A DNA stretch of 64,000 nucleotides from Streptomyces sp. NBC_01788 (GTDB lineage Bacteria > Actinomycetota > Actinomycetes > Streptomycetales > Streptomycetaceae), in NCBI RefSeq assembly GCF_035917575.1, contig NZ_CP109090.1, forward strand, positions 5,146,001 to 5,210,000, read 5' to 3'. Positions 50,453 through 59,573 of this stretch are shown piece after piece (position 1 is the first letter of the stretch; each line of letters opens with the position of its first letter). A model generated the notes under the pieces. That model was not told the origin of the DNA and did not search any database. It was given only the letters and a program-made list of their open reading frames with translations. Both the position numbers and the translations under genes were made by a program.

Positions 50453-50511
50453 CGCGGATCCCGGGACGCGGGTCGTGTGACGCAGGTCCTTCCGACGTCC
50501 CCGTAAACGAT

Positions 50512-50541
50512 TTGCTTCTCGGTGCGCCGGTCACGTAGTGT
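50512..50541 (+). promoter_or_regulatory. Likely promoter of the initiator tRNA
   Basis: TTGCTT (50512-50517) and TAGTGT (50536-50541) are separated by 18 bases and lie 12 bases before the mature tRNA 5' end. Confidence 0.5.
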
Positions 50542-50553
50542 TGCATTCATCGA

Positions 50554-50627
50554 CGCGGGGTGGAGCAGCTCGGTAGCTCGCTGGGCTCATAACCCAGAGG
50601 TCGCAGGTTCAAATCCTGTCCCCGCTA
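50554..50627 (+). tRNA. Initiator tRNA-fMet (CAT)
   Basis: 74 bases. Anticodon loop CTCATAA gives CAT. The anticodon stem has three consecutive G-C pairs (CTGGG/CCCAG) and the D stem GAGC/GCTC carries the A11-U24 pair, both initiator hallmarks. The first position is unpaired: C1 faces U72, compared with C1-A72 in E. coli; discriminator A73. The T arm is GCAGG-TTCAAAT-CCTGT. CCA is not encoded (CTG follows), as usual for Streptomyces. Confidence 0.97.
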
Positions 50628-50634
50628 CTGAAGG

Positions 50635-50678
50635 CCGAGGGCCGGAATCCGATCAAGGATTCCGGCCCTCGGTGTTTT
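50635..50678 (+). terminator. Intrinsic terminator after the tRNA
   Basis: A 16-bp perfect stem, 50635-50650 with 50657-50672, loop GATCAA, followed by TGTTTT. Confidence 0.9.
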
Positions 50679-50783
50679 CCGGAGGCGCTTCCGGGAGTGG
50701 AGCACAAAAGAAGGACCCCCGCGCACCGTCGAGGTGCCGGGGGTCTTCTCTCGTCTCGCGAGTGAGGCTTGCGAAGGGGGCCG

Positions 50784-51200
50784 TCAGGCCGCCGCGCAGT
50801 TCGGGCAGAGGCCGCGGTAGGTGACCTCCACGTTCGAGACCGTGAAGCCGAAGCGCTCCGAGTCGGGCAGGTCGGCCAGCGGGTTGCCGCTCGGGTGGAC
50901 GTCCCGGATCGCGCCGCAGCCGGCGCAGACCAGGTGGTGGTGCGGCCGGTGCGCGTTGGGGTCGTACCGCTTGGCGCGCTTGTCGGTGCTGACTTCCAGG
51001 ACCTCGCCGAGGGAGACCAGCTCGCCCAGCGTGTTGTAGACGGTCGCCCGGGAGATCTCGGGCAGCTTGGCGACAGCCCGGGCATGGACCTCGTCGGCCG
51101 TCAGATGGACGTGTTCGCCGTCGAGGACCTCGGCCACCACACGCCGCTGCGCGGTCATCCGCCATCCGCGTCCGCGCAGCCGTTCCAGAAGGTCACTCAT
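50784..51200 (-). CDS. Fur-family metalloregulator (PerR/CatR-like)
   Basis: A 138-residue Fur-family repressor. The winged helix includes RMTAQRRVVAEVL and ISRATVYNTLGELVSLG. The dimerisation domain carries the metal site HRPHHHLVCAGCGAIRDV and two CxxC pairs (CAGC, CPNC) for structural zinc. Position, divergent from a catalase with a palindromic operator, argues for a peroxide sensor of the PerR/CatR type rather than iron or zinc uptake control. The ATG has almost no leader. Confidence 0.88.
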   Translation of the reverse strand: MSDLLERLRGRGWRMTAQRRVVAEVLDGEHVHLTADEVHARAVAKLPEISRATVYNTLGELVSLGEVLEVSTDKRAKRYDPNAHRPHHHLVCAGCGAIRDVHPSGNPLADLPDSERFGFTVSNVEVTYRGLCPNCAAA

Positions 51201-51261
51201 ACCGACCAGCCTAACAGCAAGGGGGAATAGATCCCGAATCAGTGTGACTTTGGAGCTCCAC

Positions 51262-51289
51262 TTGACTTGGACTAAGTCCATTGTAGGAT
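51262..51289 (+). promoter_or_regulatory. Catalase promoter with embedded Fur-family operator
   Basis: -35 TTGACT (51262-51267), 16-base spacer, -10 TAGGAT (51284-51289). The spacer holds a 6-1-6 perfect inverted repeat TGGACTAAGTCCA (51268-51280), positioned so that bound repressor would block RNA polymerase. Confidence 0.75.
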
Positions 51290-51343
51290 CGAGACTGGCT
51301 TTGGCCAAGCGACAGGAACGATGGAAATGACGCAGGAGGCGAC

Positions 51344-52795
51344 GTGACCCAGGGGCCGCTCACGACGGAGGCCGGTGCTCCGGTTGCCGACAACCAGAAC
51401 AGCGAGACGGCGGGCGTCGGCGGCCCGGTGCTCATCCAGGACCAGCTCCTGCTGGAAAAGCTCGCCCACTTCAATCGCGAGCGCATCCCGGAGCGCGTGG
51501 TGCACGCCCGTGGCGCCGGCGCCTACGGCACCTTCACGGTCACGGCCGACGTCACCCGGTACACGCGTGCCGCGTTCCTTTCCGAGGTCGGCAAGCAGAC
51601 GGAGACCTTCCTGCGCTTCTCGACCGTGGCCGGCAACCTCGGCGCCGCGGACGCGGTCCGCGACCCGCGCGGCTTCGCGCTGAAGTTCTACACCGAGGAG
51701 GGCAACTACGACCTCGTCGGCAACAACACCCCGGTGTTCTTCATCAAGGACGCCATCAAGTTCCCCGACTTCATCCACACCCAGAAGCGCGACCCCTGCA
51801 CGGGCAGCCAGGAGGCCGACAACGTCTGGGACTTCTGGGGTCTGTCCCCGGAGTCGACGCACCAGGTGACCTGGCTGTTCGGCGACCGCGGCATCCCGGC
51901 GTCGTACCGCCACATGAACGGCTACGGCTCCCACACCTACCAGTGGAACAACGAGGCCGGCGAGGTCTTCTGGGTCAAGTACCACTTCAAGACCGACCAG
52001 GGGATCAAGAGCCTCACCGCCCACGAGGCCGCCGTGCTCGCCGGCGCGGACCCCGACTCCCACCAGCGCGACCTGCGTGAGGCCATCGAGCGCGGCGAGT
52101 ACCCGTCCTGGACCGTGCAGGTGCAGGTCATGCCGGCGGCCGACGCGGCGGCCTACCGCTTCAACCCGTTCGACCTCACCAAGGTGTGGCCGCACGACGA
52201 CTACCCGCCGATCGAGATCGGCAAGCTGGAGCTCAACCGCAACCCGGAGAACATCTTCGCCGAGGTCGAGCAGTCGATCTTCAGCCCCGCCCACTTCGTG
52301 CCGGGCATCGGTCCCTCCCCGGACAAGATGCTCCAGGGCCGCCTCTTCGCGTACGGCGACGCCCACCGCTACCGCGTCGGCATCAACGCCGACCACCTGC
52401 CGGTGAACCGTCCGCACGCCACCGAGGCGCGCACCAACTCCCGTGACGGCTACCTGTACGACGGCCGCCACAAGGGCGCGAAGAACTACGAGCCGAACAG
52501 CTTCGGCGGGCCGTTCCAGACGGACCGGCCGCTGTGGCAGCCCGTGCCGGTCACCGGCGTCACCGGTGACCACGAGGCGCCGGTCCATGCCGAGGACAAC
52601 GACTTCGTCCAGGCCGGCAACCTCTACCGCCTGATGTCGGACGAGGAGAAGGAGCGCCTGATCGGCAACCTGGCGGGCGCCATCGCGCAGGTCTCGCGCG
52701 AGGACATCGCCGAGCGGGCGATCAGCAATTTCCGTCAGGCGGACGACGACTTCGGCAAGCGGCTGGAGGCCGCGGTCCAGGCCCTGCGCGGCTGA
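51344..52795 (+). CDS. Monofunctional heme catalase (clade 3)
   Basis: A 483-residue small-subunit catalase decomposing hydrogen peroxide in the cytoplasm. The catalytic His is H54 in [12 protein letters not shown], the Asn is near 127 in VGNNTPVFF, and the heme-ligand Tyr is in [15 protein letters not shown] (about 334-346). Also [26 protein letters not shown] and [12 protein letters not shown]. No C-terminal flavodoxin-like domain, so not clade 2. GTG with AGGAGG upstream. Its promoter carries the operator expected for the divergent Fur-type regulator. Confidence 0.95.
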   Translation: MTQGPLTTEAGAPVADNQNSETAGVGGPVLIQDQLLLEKLAHFNRERIPERVVHARGAGAYGTFTVTADVTRYTRAAFLSEVGKQTETFLRFSTVAGNLGAADAVRDPRGFALKFYTEEGNYDLVGNNTPVFFIKDAIKFPDFIHTQKRDPCTGSQEADNVWDFWGLSPESTHQVTWLFGDRGIPASYRHMNGYGSHTYQWNNEAGEVFWVKYHFKTDQGIKSLTAHEAAVLAGADPDSHQRDLREAIERGEYPSWTVQVQVMPAADAAAYRFNPFDLTKVWPHDDYPPIEIGKLELNRNPENIFAEVEQSIFSPAHFVPGIGPSPDKMLQGRLFAYGDAHRYRVGINADHLPVNRPHATEARTNSRDGYLYDGRHKGAKNYEPNSFGGPFQTDRPLWQPVPVTGVTGDHEAPVHAEDNDFVQAGNLYRLMSDEEKERLIGNLAGAIAQVSREDIAERAISNFRQADDDFGKRLEAAVQALRG

Positions 52796-52822
52796 CTCCA
52801 GCACTGGACCGCTTGTCGCGGA

Positions 52823-52858
52823 CGGCGGGCCGGGTCCCTTCGGGGGCCCGGCCCGCCG
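52823..52858. terminator. Bidirectional CUUCGG-tetraloop terminator
   Basis: A 16-bp stem (52823-52838 with 52843-52858, one T-G pair) closed by a C(TTCG)G tetraloop, between the catalase and the convergent CBS gene. Confidence 0.9.
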
Positions 52859-52866
52859 GCGTGCGT

Positions 52867-53277
52867 TCAGGCCGTGCCCGCGCCCGCGGCCGCCGCGTGC
52901 TGCCGGACCGGTGCCCAGCAGCGGATGATGTCGCGGACCGAGACGATGCCCGCAGGCTCGTCGTGGTCCAGGACGATGAGGTGCCGGAAGCCGCCGCGGG
53001 CCATGGCGCCCGCCGCCTCCTCCAGGGTCCAGGACGGCGCGGCGAACACGACGTCGGTGGTGGTGTGCGCGTGCACGCGCTCCGTGTCCGGGTTCTGGCC
53101 CAGACCCACGGAGTTGAGGACGTCGCGTTCGGTGAGGATGCCGATGCCACCTGCGTCGGGGTCGTGGACGACGGCGGCGCCGACGTGGCGCGCGGACATC
53201 AGGGCCGCCGCCTGTCGGAGGGTGTGTGTGGGACCGATGGTGAGGACCACCGTGCTCATGGCGTCGCGGACGAGCAT
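52867..53277 (-). CDS. Two-CBS-domain protein
   Basis: A 136-residue Bateman module: two CBS motifs, LVRDAMSTVVLTIGPTHTLR ... GIGILTERDVLNSVG and FRHLIVLDHDEPAGIVSVRD. CBS pairs bind adenine nucleotides and usually report energy or redox state to a partner. No other domain is present. The ATG is preferred over a longer frame whose extension looks non-coding. The 176 bases upstream contain only its promoter region. Confidence 0.9.
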   Translation of the reverse strand: MLVRDAMSTVVLTIGPTHTLRQAAALMSARHVGAAVVHDPDAGGIGILTERDVLNSVGLGQNPDTERVHAHTTTDVVFAAPSWTLEEAAGAMARGGFRHLIVLDHDEPAGIVSVRDIIRCWAPVRQHAAAAGAGTA

Positions 53278-53453
53278 GGGATGGAGCCACCTCCTCGGGG
53301 AATCCGGCTGGTGCGTGCCCGGCGGGTGAGCCGCCTCTCGGACACTGCACAAGTTCACAAGGGGGGAACTCCCAGAGTCTCAGGCAAAGCGCGGGTCAAC
53401 AAGGGGGCGTGCGCGGTCCGGCGGGGGCGCGCGCAGGCGTTGCCCGTCACCCG

Positions 53454-54251
53454 TCAGCGCCGGCCGAGATACCCCAGCATCTCGTCGTGCAGCAGCCCGT
53501 TGGACGCGGCGGCGTTGCCGCTGTGCGGGCCGGGGCGGCCGTCGAGGCCGGTGAAGGTGCCGCCGGCCTCGGTCACGATGATCGCGTTCGCGGCCATGTC
53601 CCACAGGGACAGCTCCGGCTCGGCACAGAAGTCGACCGAACCCTCGGCGACCATCATGTACGGCCAGAAGTCGCCGTAGGCACGGGTGCGCCAGACCGCG
53701 CGGGTCAGATCGAGGAAGCCGTCCAGGCGGCCCTGCTCCTCCCAGCCGCTGAGCGAGGAGTACGCGAAGGAGGCGTCCGAGAGGTCCGCCACGCGGGACA
53801 CCCGGAGCCTGCTCGCCTGCGCCAGGCTGCGGCCCATGAAGGCGCCGTGGCCCTTCGCGGCCCACCAGCGGCGGCCCAGGGCGGGGGCGGAGACGAGGCC
53901 CACGACGGGATGGAAGCCGCCCTCGCCGGCCTCCATCAGGGAGATGAGCGTGGCCCAGACCGGGACGCCGCGCACGTAGTTCTTGGTGCCGTCGATCGGG
54001 TCGACGACCCAGCGGCGGGGGCCGGTGCCCTGGATGCCGTACTCCTCGCCGAGGACCGCGTCGCGGGGGCGGGCGCGTTGGAGCTGGCCGCGGATGAGTT
54101 CCTCCGCCGCCTTGTCCGCCTCACTGACCGGGGTCATGTCCGGCTTCGTCTCGACCTTGAGGTCGAGGGCCTTGAAACGGTCCATGGTCGCGGCGTCGGC
54201 GGCGTCCGCGAGGACGTGGGCCAGGCGCAGGTCGTCGAGGTAGTCCGGCAT
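53454..54251 (-). CDS. hisN: Histidinol-phosphatase (inositol monophosphatase family)
   Basis: A 265-residue Mg-dependent phosphatase. The metal sites are GEEYG (about 70) and WVVDPIDGTKNYVRG (about 83-97), with a second Asp in ELSLWDMAANAIIVTEAGG (about 215). In actinobacteria this clade (HisN) performs the histidinol-phosphate dephosphorylation of histidine synthesis that E. coli HisB carries out. Alternative: a generic IMPase. ATG start without a strong ribosome-binding site. No other his genes nearby, which is normal for hisN. Confidence 0.85.
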   Translation of the reverse strand: MPDYLDDLRLAHVLADAADAATMDRFKALDLKVETKPDMTPVSEADKAAEELIRGQLQRARPRDAVLGEEYGIQGTGPRRWVVDPIDGTKNYVRGVPVWATLISLMEAGEGGFHPVVGLVSAPALGRRWWAAKGHGAFMGRSLAQASRLRVSRVADLSDASFAYSSLSGWEEQGRLDGFLDLTRAVWRTRAYGDFWPYMMVAEGSVDFCAEPELSLWDMAANAIIVTEAGGTFTGLDGRPGPHSGNAAASNGLLHDEMLGYLGRR

Positions 54252-54434
54252 GCCAGAACCGTATCCGCCCGGGGCGGCCCGGGGCCACGGGGGGCGGAGC
54301 GGGCCGGGACGCCCCCTGCGGGCGGACGCGCGCGTGGGTACCTCCCTGGCGCACACGTGCCGTCACGGACCCTTGACAGTGCGTTCGGGGGCGTCAAATC
54401 TGGGCGCACAGCCGCTCGCCCCAGGGAGGCGAAG

Positions 54435-55040
54435 ATGCCTGCAGCGCGGGAATCCCTGCTGGACGCCGCCTACTCGGCGCTGACAGGGCGGCCGTGGTCC
54501 GCGGTCCGCATGGTTGACGTGGCCGCGGCGGCCGGGGTCTCCCGGCAGACGCTGTACAACGAGTTCGGCAGCAAGGACGGTTTGGCGCGGGCCCTGGTCA
54601 GGCGGGAGGCGGACGGCTATCTCGCCGGGGTCGAACGAGCCCTGGTGACCCCCGCCGACCCGCGCGAGCGGCTCACCGCCGCCGCCGAGTGGACGGTGTC
54701 CGCCGCCCGGGACAACGTGCTGGTGAAGGCGATGCTCACCGGCTGCTGGAGCGAACGGCTGCCCTCGCCCACGCTGTCGGCGGTGCCGTCCTCCAGCGCG
54801 GTTCCCGCGCAGCGCCGGGCCGACGGCCCGCTGCCGTCGCCCGGCGACTTCGTGGCGATCGTCCGCGACCGCGCCGCGACCCTGCTCTCCGCCCCCGGCA
54901 CCCCCAGGGCCGACACCGCCGAACTTGCCCGTGCCTGCGAGCTGGTGATCCGCCTCGCCCTGTCGTGCGTGGCCGCGCCGCCGGACCGGGGCGGGGTCGC
55001 CGGCCTGGCGCGCGGCGCGCTCCCGCGCCACCTGGCCTGA
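54435..55040 (+). CDS. TetR-family regulator
   Basis: A 201-residue TetR-type protein. The N-terminal helix-turn-helix is ARESLLDAAYSALTGRPWSA ... VDVAAAAGVSRQTLYNEFGS. The ligand domain has no recognisable specificity. ATG with AGGGAGG upstream; TTGACA at about 54374 may be its -35. It converges with an SMR transporter gene 25 bases away, a common regulator-efflux pairing, so that gene is the most likely target. Confidence 0.88.
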   Translation: MPAARESLLDAAYSALTGRPWSAVRMVDVAAAAGVSRQTLYNEFGSKDGLARALVRREADGYLAGVERALVTPADPRERLTAAAEWTVSAARDNVLVKAMLTGCWSERLPSPTLSAVPSSSAVPAQRRADGPLPSPGDFVAIVRDRAATLLSAPGTPRADTAELARACELVIRLALSCVAAPPDRGGVAGLARGALPRHLA

Positions 55041-55065
55041 CCCGGCCGCGCCCAGAGCCGTCGCG

Positions 55066-55389
55066 TCAGTGCGCGGAACCGGACAGCTGGAGCCCGATCA
55101 CCCCGATGATGACCAGGCTGATCGAGACGATCTTCAGCGTGGAGACCAGGTCGCCGAGGAAGACCATGCCGTAGATGGCGGTGCCCGCCGCGCCGATGCC
55201 GGTCCACACCGCGTACGCGGGGCCCACGTCGAGCTTCTTCAGGGACAGGGTGAGCAGGCCGAAACTGCCCAGGGCGAAGCAGCAGAAGGCGATGGTCGGC
55301 CAGAGCCGGGTGAACCCGTGCGACAGCTTCAGGCACACGGCGAAGCCGGTCTCGAGCAACCCGGCGACGATCACCAGCAGCCACGCCAT
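55066..55389 (-). CDS. Small multidrug resistance (SMR) transporter, SugE/Gdx-like
   Basis: A 107-residue, four-helix antiporter. The essential Glu13 is in VAGLLETGFAVCLKLSHG, and PAYAVWTGIGAAGTAIYGM is the SMR signature; the FxVxLKxSHG pattern is nearer SugE/Gdx (guanidinium exporters) than EmrE. Works as an antiparallel or paired dimer. Upstream, CATAAT lies within a GTGC-GATTAT-GCAC inverted repeat. Substrate is unproven, and no guanidine riboswitch is apparent. Confidence 0.88.
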   Translation of the reverse strand: MAWLLVIVAGLLETGFAVCLKLSHGFTRLWPTIAFCCFALGSFGLLTLSLKKLDVGPAYAVWTGIGAAGTAIYGMVFLGDLVSTLKIVSISLVIIGVIGLQLSGSAH

Positions 55390-55458
55390 GCAGTCCTCCC
55401 GAGCGTCCGCGTGCCGTGACCGCTTCGTCGTGCTTGGGGCAGGTCATGATCCGGCTCC

Positions 55459-55472
55459 GTGCGATTATGCAC
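55459..55472 (-). promoter_or_regulatory. Operator-like repeat over the -10 of the SMR gene
   Basis: On the minus strand GTGCATAATCGCAC combines a good -10 (CATAAT) with a GTGC/GCAC inverted repeat, ~70 bases before the ATG. It is a candidate site for the neighbouring TetR protein. Confidence 0.45.
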
Positions 55473-55507
55473 TTGCCGGACCGCGCCGCACCCAAACAAC
55501 GCGGAGG

Positions 55508-56518
55508 TCAGTCGCCCTCCTTGCGCTCCCGCGTGGCCAGCAGCCGGCGCAGCGAGTACAGCCGGGCCGGGTCCGCGTGCCCTTCGGCGACCCACGGGTC
55601 CAGGGCGCAGTCCGGCTCGTCGTGACTGCACGCGCGCGGGCAGCCCTCGGTGCCCGGCTCCAGGTCGGGGAAGGCGTGGATCACCCGGCACGGATCGATG
55701 TGCGCGAGCCCGAACGACCGTACGCCCGGGGTGTCCACGACCCAGCCGTCCCCGCCCGCCAGCGGCAGCGCGAGCGCGGAGGTGGTGGTGTGGCGGCCCC
55801 GGCCGGTCACCGCGTTCACATGTCCCGTCACCCGCCGCCGATCCTCCGGCACCAGCGCGTTGACCAGGGTCGTCTTGCCCACGCCCGAGTGGCCGACGAA
55901 CGCCGTGACCTTCCCGTCGAGATGCTCACGCACCCGGTCCGCCGCCGCGCCGTCGTCCAGCTCGGCACGGCTGGTGACGACGTAGGGGATGTCCAGGTCC
56001 CCGTACAGCTCCAGGAGCTTGTCCGGCGGCGCCAGGTCCGACTTGGTCATGACCAGCAGTGGCTCGAGACCGCCGTCGTACGCCGCCACCAGGCAGCGGT
56101 CGATCAGGCGCGGCCGCGGCTCGGGGTCGGCGAGCGCGGTGACGATGGCCAGTTGGTCGGCGTTCGCGACGACCACGCGCTCGTAGGGGTCGTCGTCGTC
56201 CGCCGTGCGGCGCAGGACCGAGGCGCGTTCCTCGATGCGGACGATGCGCGCGAGGGTGTCCTTCTTCCCGGACATGTCGCCGACCAGGGCCACCCGGTCG
56301 CCCACGACGGCGGCCTTGCGGCCCAGTTCGCGGGCCTTCATCGCGATGATCGGGCGGCCGTCGACGAGGCATGTCAGCCGTCCCCGGTCGACGGTGAGGA
56401 CCAGGCCCTCGGCGGCATCCTCGTGCTTGGGGCGGATGTTGGTGCGCGGCCGGTTGCCCTTGCGGTTGGGGCGGCTGCGGATGTCGTCCTCGTCGGTGTG
56501 CTTGCCGTAGCGGCGCAT
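55508..56518 (-). CDS. rsgA: RsgA, ribosome small-subunit GTPase
   Basis: A 336-residue circularly permuted GTPase. N-terminal OB fold, then G4 VMTKSDLA, G1 FVGHSGVGKTTLVN and G3 VVDTPGVRSFG, followed by a C-terminal zinc knuckle (GCPRACSHDEPDC). It assists late 30S maturation and is stimulated by the ribosome. The N-terminus is Arg-rich (RSRPNRKGNRPRTNIRPKH). It starts 10 bases after the aroA stop and is probably co-transcribed with it, as in other Streptomyces. Confidence 0.95.
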   Translation of the reverse strand: MRRYGKHTDEDDIRSRPNRKGNRPRTNIRPKHEDAAEGLVLTVDRGRLTCLVDGRPIIAMKARELGRKAAVVGDRVALVGDMSGKKDTLARIVRIEERASVLRRTADDDDPYERVVVANADQLAIVTALADPEPRPRLIDRCLVAAYDGGLEPLLVMTKSDLAPPDKLLELYGDLDIPYVVTSRAELDDGAAADRVREHLDGKVTAFVGHSGVGKTTLVNALVPEDRRRVTGHVNAVTGRGRHTTTSALALPLAGGDGWVVDTPGVRSFGLAHIDPCRVIHAFPDLEPGTEGCPRACSHDEPDCALDPWVAEGHADPARLYSLRRLLATRERKEGD

Positions 56519-56528
56519 GACGTGTTCC

Positions 56529-57845
56529 CTACGCCCCGAGCATCCCGGTCCACAGGTCGGGGAAGTCGGGCAGTGTCTTCGCCGTGGTCGCCACGTTCTC
56601 GATCTGCACGCCCTCGACCGCGAGGCCGAGGATCGCTCCGGCCGTCGCCATGCGGTGGTCCTCGTAGGTGTGGAAGACCCCGCCGTGCAGGCGGCGCGGG
56701 CGGATGTGCAGGCCGTCGGCCGTCTCGGTCACGTCACCGCCGAGCTCGTTGATCTCCTTGGTCAGCGCGGCCAGGCGGTCGGTCTCGTGCAGCCGCAGAT
56801 GGGCCACGCCCCGCAGGGTCGAGGGCGAGTCCGCGAGCGCGGCGACGGCCGCGATGCCCGGGGTCAGCTCGCCGACCTCGCCGAGGTCCACGTCGATGCC
56901 GTGCACGGCACCCGAACCGGTGAACACCAGGCCGTAGTCGGTGAGTTCGCAGGAACCACCCATCTCGGTGAAGATCTGCCGCAGCCGGTCACCCGGCTGG
57001 GTCGTCCGGGCCGGCCAGTCGGGGACGACGACCTTGCCGCCGGTCACCAGCGCCGCCGCGAGGAAGGGCTGGGCGTTGGACAGGTCGGGCTCCACGGTCA
57101 GGTCCCGGCCGAGCAGGGCGCCCGGGGTGACCCGCCAGACGTTCGGCTCGCCGCCCGACTCGGGGGTGTCCACCTGGGCGCCGACCGCCCGCAGCATGTC
57201 GACCGTCATCCGGATGTGCGGCAGCGACGGCAGCGACGACCCGGTGTGCCGGACCTCCACGCCCTGGTTGAAGCGTGGCCCCGACAGCAGCAGGGCGCTG
57301 ACGAACTGGGACGAGGACGAAGCGTCGATGTCCACCGGGCCGCCGTCCAGCGCGCCGCTGCCCTGCACGGTCATCGGCAGCGCGCCGCGGCCGTCGTCGT
57401 CGATCCGGGCGCCCAGGACGCGCAGCGCGTCGATGACGCCGTCCAGCGGGCGTTCGTACGCGCGCGGGTCGCCGTCGAAGCGGATGGGGCCGTCGGCCAG
57501 CGCGGCGACCGGCGGCAGGAAGCGCATCACCGTGCCGGCGTTGCCGACGTCGATGGTGGCCGGGCCGTGCAGCCCCGCGGGGATCACGCGCCAGGCCTCC
57601 CCGGTTCCGTCCGGCCCGACGCCCTCGTCGATGCCGACGCCCATGGCCCGCAGGGCGCCGGCCATCAGCAGCGTGTCGCGGGAGCGCAGGGGGCGGCGCA
57701 GCCAGCCCGGCTCGGAGGCGAGGGCGGCGAGCACCAGCGCGCGGTTGGTGACGGACTTCGACCCCGGCACGTGGACCGTCGCGTCGACGGCTCCGCTCGC
57801 GTGCGGGGCGGGCCAGAGGGCGGTATGTGCGGGGTTCGGGGCCAT
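56529..57845 (-). CDS. aroA: 3-phosphoshikimate 1-carboxyvinyltransferase (EPSP synthase)
   Basis: A 438-residue shikimate-pathway enzyme that transfers enolpyruvyl from PEP to shikimate-3-phosphate. Diagnostic blocks: [18 protein letters not shown] (about 27), [32 protein letters not shown] (PEP site), [16 protein letters not shown] and [16 protein letters not shown] near the C-terminus. The PEP-site GNAGT is of the ordinary type. ATG with AAGGTGG upstream. Upstream of rsgA on the same strand. Confidence 0.96.
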   Translation of the reverse strand: MAPNPAHTALWPAPHASGAVDATVHVPGSKSVTNRALVLAALASEPGWLRRPLRSRDTLLMAGALRAMGVGIDEGVGPDGTGEAWRVIPAGLHGPATIDVGNAGTVMRFLPPVAALADGPIRFDGDPRAYERPLDGVIDALRVLGARIDDDGRGALPMTVQGSGALDGGPVDIDASSSSQFVSALLLSGPRFNQGVEVRHTGSSLPSLPHIRMTVDMLRAVGAQVDTPESGGEPNVWRVTPGALLGRDLTVEPDLSNAQPFLAAALVTGGKVVVPDWPARTTQPGDRLRQIFTEMGGSCELTDYGLVFTGSGAVHGIDVDLGEVGELTPGIAAVAALADSPSTLRGVAHLRLHETDRLAALTKEINELGGDVTETADGLHIRPRRLHGGVFHTYEDHRMATAGAILGLAVEGVQIENVATTAKTLPDFPDLWTGMLGA

Positions 57846-57956
57846 GGTCCCCACCTTAGAGCCTGTTCCGAGTCCCCCGCCTGCGCCCTCACGCCCGGCA
57901 CGCACGCCCGCCGCACGGCGCCGGCGGACGTATCGAGGGAGGCCGGAGGGATCGCC

Positions 57957-58679
57957 TCAGCCCGCCAGCAGCCACCGGCCGCCGCCGATCAGCGAGCACA
58001 GCGACACCGCGTGGAACAGGAACAGCCACAGCGCCGCCGGGACGTGCGTCAGCCGCGACAGCTGGTCCGCGTCCGAGTCCCCGGCGCCCCCGCGCGCCCG
58101 CTTGGCCTGGAGCTCGAAGGCCGGGCGCACCCCGCCGAGCAGCAGGAACCAGACCACCGCGTACGCGAACGCCGCCTGCACCTGCGGTCCGGTCAGCCAG
58201 GACACCAGCAGGAACAGGCCGCCGGTGAGGAGCACGGTGAGCGCGCCGTAGGCGTTGCGGATCATCACCAGCATGGCCACCAGCAGCGCCGTGGCCACCC
58301 ACAGCAGCAGCGTGATGCGGCCGGTGGCGAGCAGAGCCGCGCCGCCCAGGCCCAGCAGCGGGGGAGCGGTGTAGCCGGCGGACGCCGTGAGGATCATGCC
58401 GATGCCGTGCGGCTTGCCCCGGCTGACGGTCAGGCCGCTGGTGTCGGAGTGCAGGCGTATGCCGGTCAGGGTGCGTCCGGTGAGCAGCGCCACCAGTCCG
58501 TGCCCGCCCTCGTGCGCGATGGTGATCGCGTTGCGCGAGAGGCGCCACAGAGTGTGCGGGACGACCACGGCGAGCGCGGCGGCCGCGGTGGCGATCACCA
58601 CCCACAGGTCGGGGTCGGGCTGGGTGCCGACGAGCCGGTCCCAGAGATCGGGCAGCGCGGTGGCGGCGAGGCTGTCCAT
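57957..58679 (-). CDS. M50-like (DUF-type) membrane zinc metallopeptidase
   Basis: A 240-residue membrane protein with about six hydrophobic segments. The zinc motif HEGGHGLVALLTGRTL (about 56) in the first part follows the HExxH pattern of site-2 proteases. A second His/Asp site typical of S2P (NxxPxxxxDG) is not evident; the later polar segment is VRPAFELQAKR. It may belong to the M50B-like family of actinobacteria. Substrate unknown. Divergent from the SRAP gene. Confidence 0.85.
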   Translation of the reverse strand: MDSLAATALPDLWDRLVGTQPDPDLWVVIATAAAALAVVVPHTLWRLSRNAITIAHEGGHGLVALLTGRTLTGIRLHSDTSGLTVSRGKPHGIGMILTASAGYTAPPLLGLGGAALLATGRITLLLWVATALLVAMLVMIRNAYGALTVLLTGGLFLLVSWLTGPQVQAAFAYAVVWFLLLGGVRPAFELQAKRARGGAGDSDADQLSRLTHVPAALWLFLFHAVSLCSLIGGGRWLLAG

Positions 58680-58729
58680 GTGTCCGAGTGGCTCCCTGTC
58701 CGTGTGCGCGGTCTGGCAGTGTTGCACGT

Positions 58730-59545
58730 ATGTGCGGACGGTATGCGGCGAGTCGCGGCCCCGGGGATCTCGCAGGAGTCTTCGAGATCCAGAGGTGGGA
58801 CCCGGAGGAGACCCTGGAGCCCGATTACAACGTGGCCCCCACCAAGGAGGTCCACGTGATCCTGGACCGTCCCCTGAAGGACGCCGGCGACCGCAGTCCG
58901 GTTCGCCAGCTGCGGAAGCTGAGGTGGGGGCTCGTACCGTCGTGGGCGAAGTCCCCGGAGGGCGCCGCCCGGATGATCAACGCTCGCGCGGAGACCGTGC
59001 ACGAGAAGCCGTCGTACCGCCGCGCCTTCGCCGCCCGGCGCTGCGTCGTGCCCGCCGACGGCTACTACGAGTGGGTCACCGGCACCCAGGAGCGGGAGCT
59101 GGAGGTCGAGGGCCGGCGCAAACGCCCGCGCAAGCAGCCCTACTTCGTGACCCCGGCGGACGGCTCGGTCTTCGCGATGGCCGGGCTCTACGAGTTCTGG
59201 CGGGACCGCACCCTGCCCGACGACCACCCGCGGGCCTGGTGGGTGACCTGCTCGGTGATCACCACGGAGGCGGAGAGCACCCCGCTGGCCGTGGCCCCGG
59301 CCGAGGGCCCCGGCTCGCTGGCCGAGATCCACCCCCGGATGCCGCTGATGCTGACCCCGGACCGCTGGGACGCCTGGCTGGACCCGGCCCGCACCGACCC
59401 GGACGACCTGCGCGCGCTGCTCACCCCGCCGCCTCACGGCCTGATGCGCGCCTACCCGGTGTCCACGGCCGTCAGTAACGTCCGCAACAACGGGCCGGAG
59501 CTGCTCAAGGAGCTCCCGGCGCCCGAAGAGGGCACACTCTTCTGA
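58730..59545 (+). CDS. SRAP-domain protein (HMCES/YedK family)
   Basis: A 271-residue SOS response-associated peptidase family protein. After Met removal the catalytic Cys2 of MCGRYAASRG becomes N-terminal. Other conserved sites are YNVAPT, MINARAETV (Asn, Glu) and IHPRMPLMLTPDRWDAWL (His). YedK/HMCES crosslinks to abasic sites in single-stranded DNA, protecting them from nicking. A basic insert (RRKRPRKQPY) is usual in actinobacterial members. No ribosome-binding site precedes the ATG, so it may be leaderless. Followed directly by a hydrolase gene. Confidence 0.93.
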   Translation: MCGRYAASRGPGDLAGVFEIQRWDPEETLEPDYNVAPTKEVHVILDRPLKDAGDRSPVRQLRKLRWGLVPSWAKSPEGAARMINARAETVHEKPSYRRAFAARRCVVPADGYYEWVTGTQERELEVEGRRKRPRKQPYFVTPADGSVFAMAGLYEFWRDRTLPDDHPRAWWVTCSVITTEAESTPLAVAPAEGPGSLAEIHPRMPLMLTPDRWDAWLDPARTDPDDLRALLTPPPHGLMRAYPVSTAVSNVRNNGPELLKELPAPEEGTLF

Positions 59546-59573
59546 CGTGGGCGACCCGAGCGACGTGAGGGAC

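Noticed and set aside
51229..51256. GGAAT near the Fur-type gene as another SigR promoter
   Set aside because: At the required spacing the sequence is ACT rather than GTT.
55390..55507. Guanidine riboswitch upstream of the SugE/Gdx-like gene
   Set aside because: I could not find the conserved paired ACGR loops (guanidine-II) or the ykkC core in this short region.
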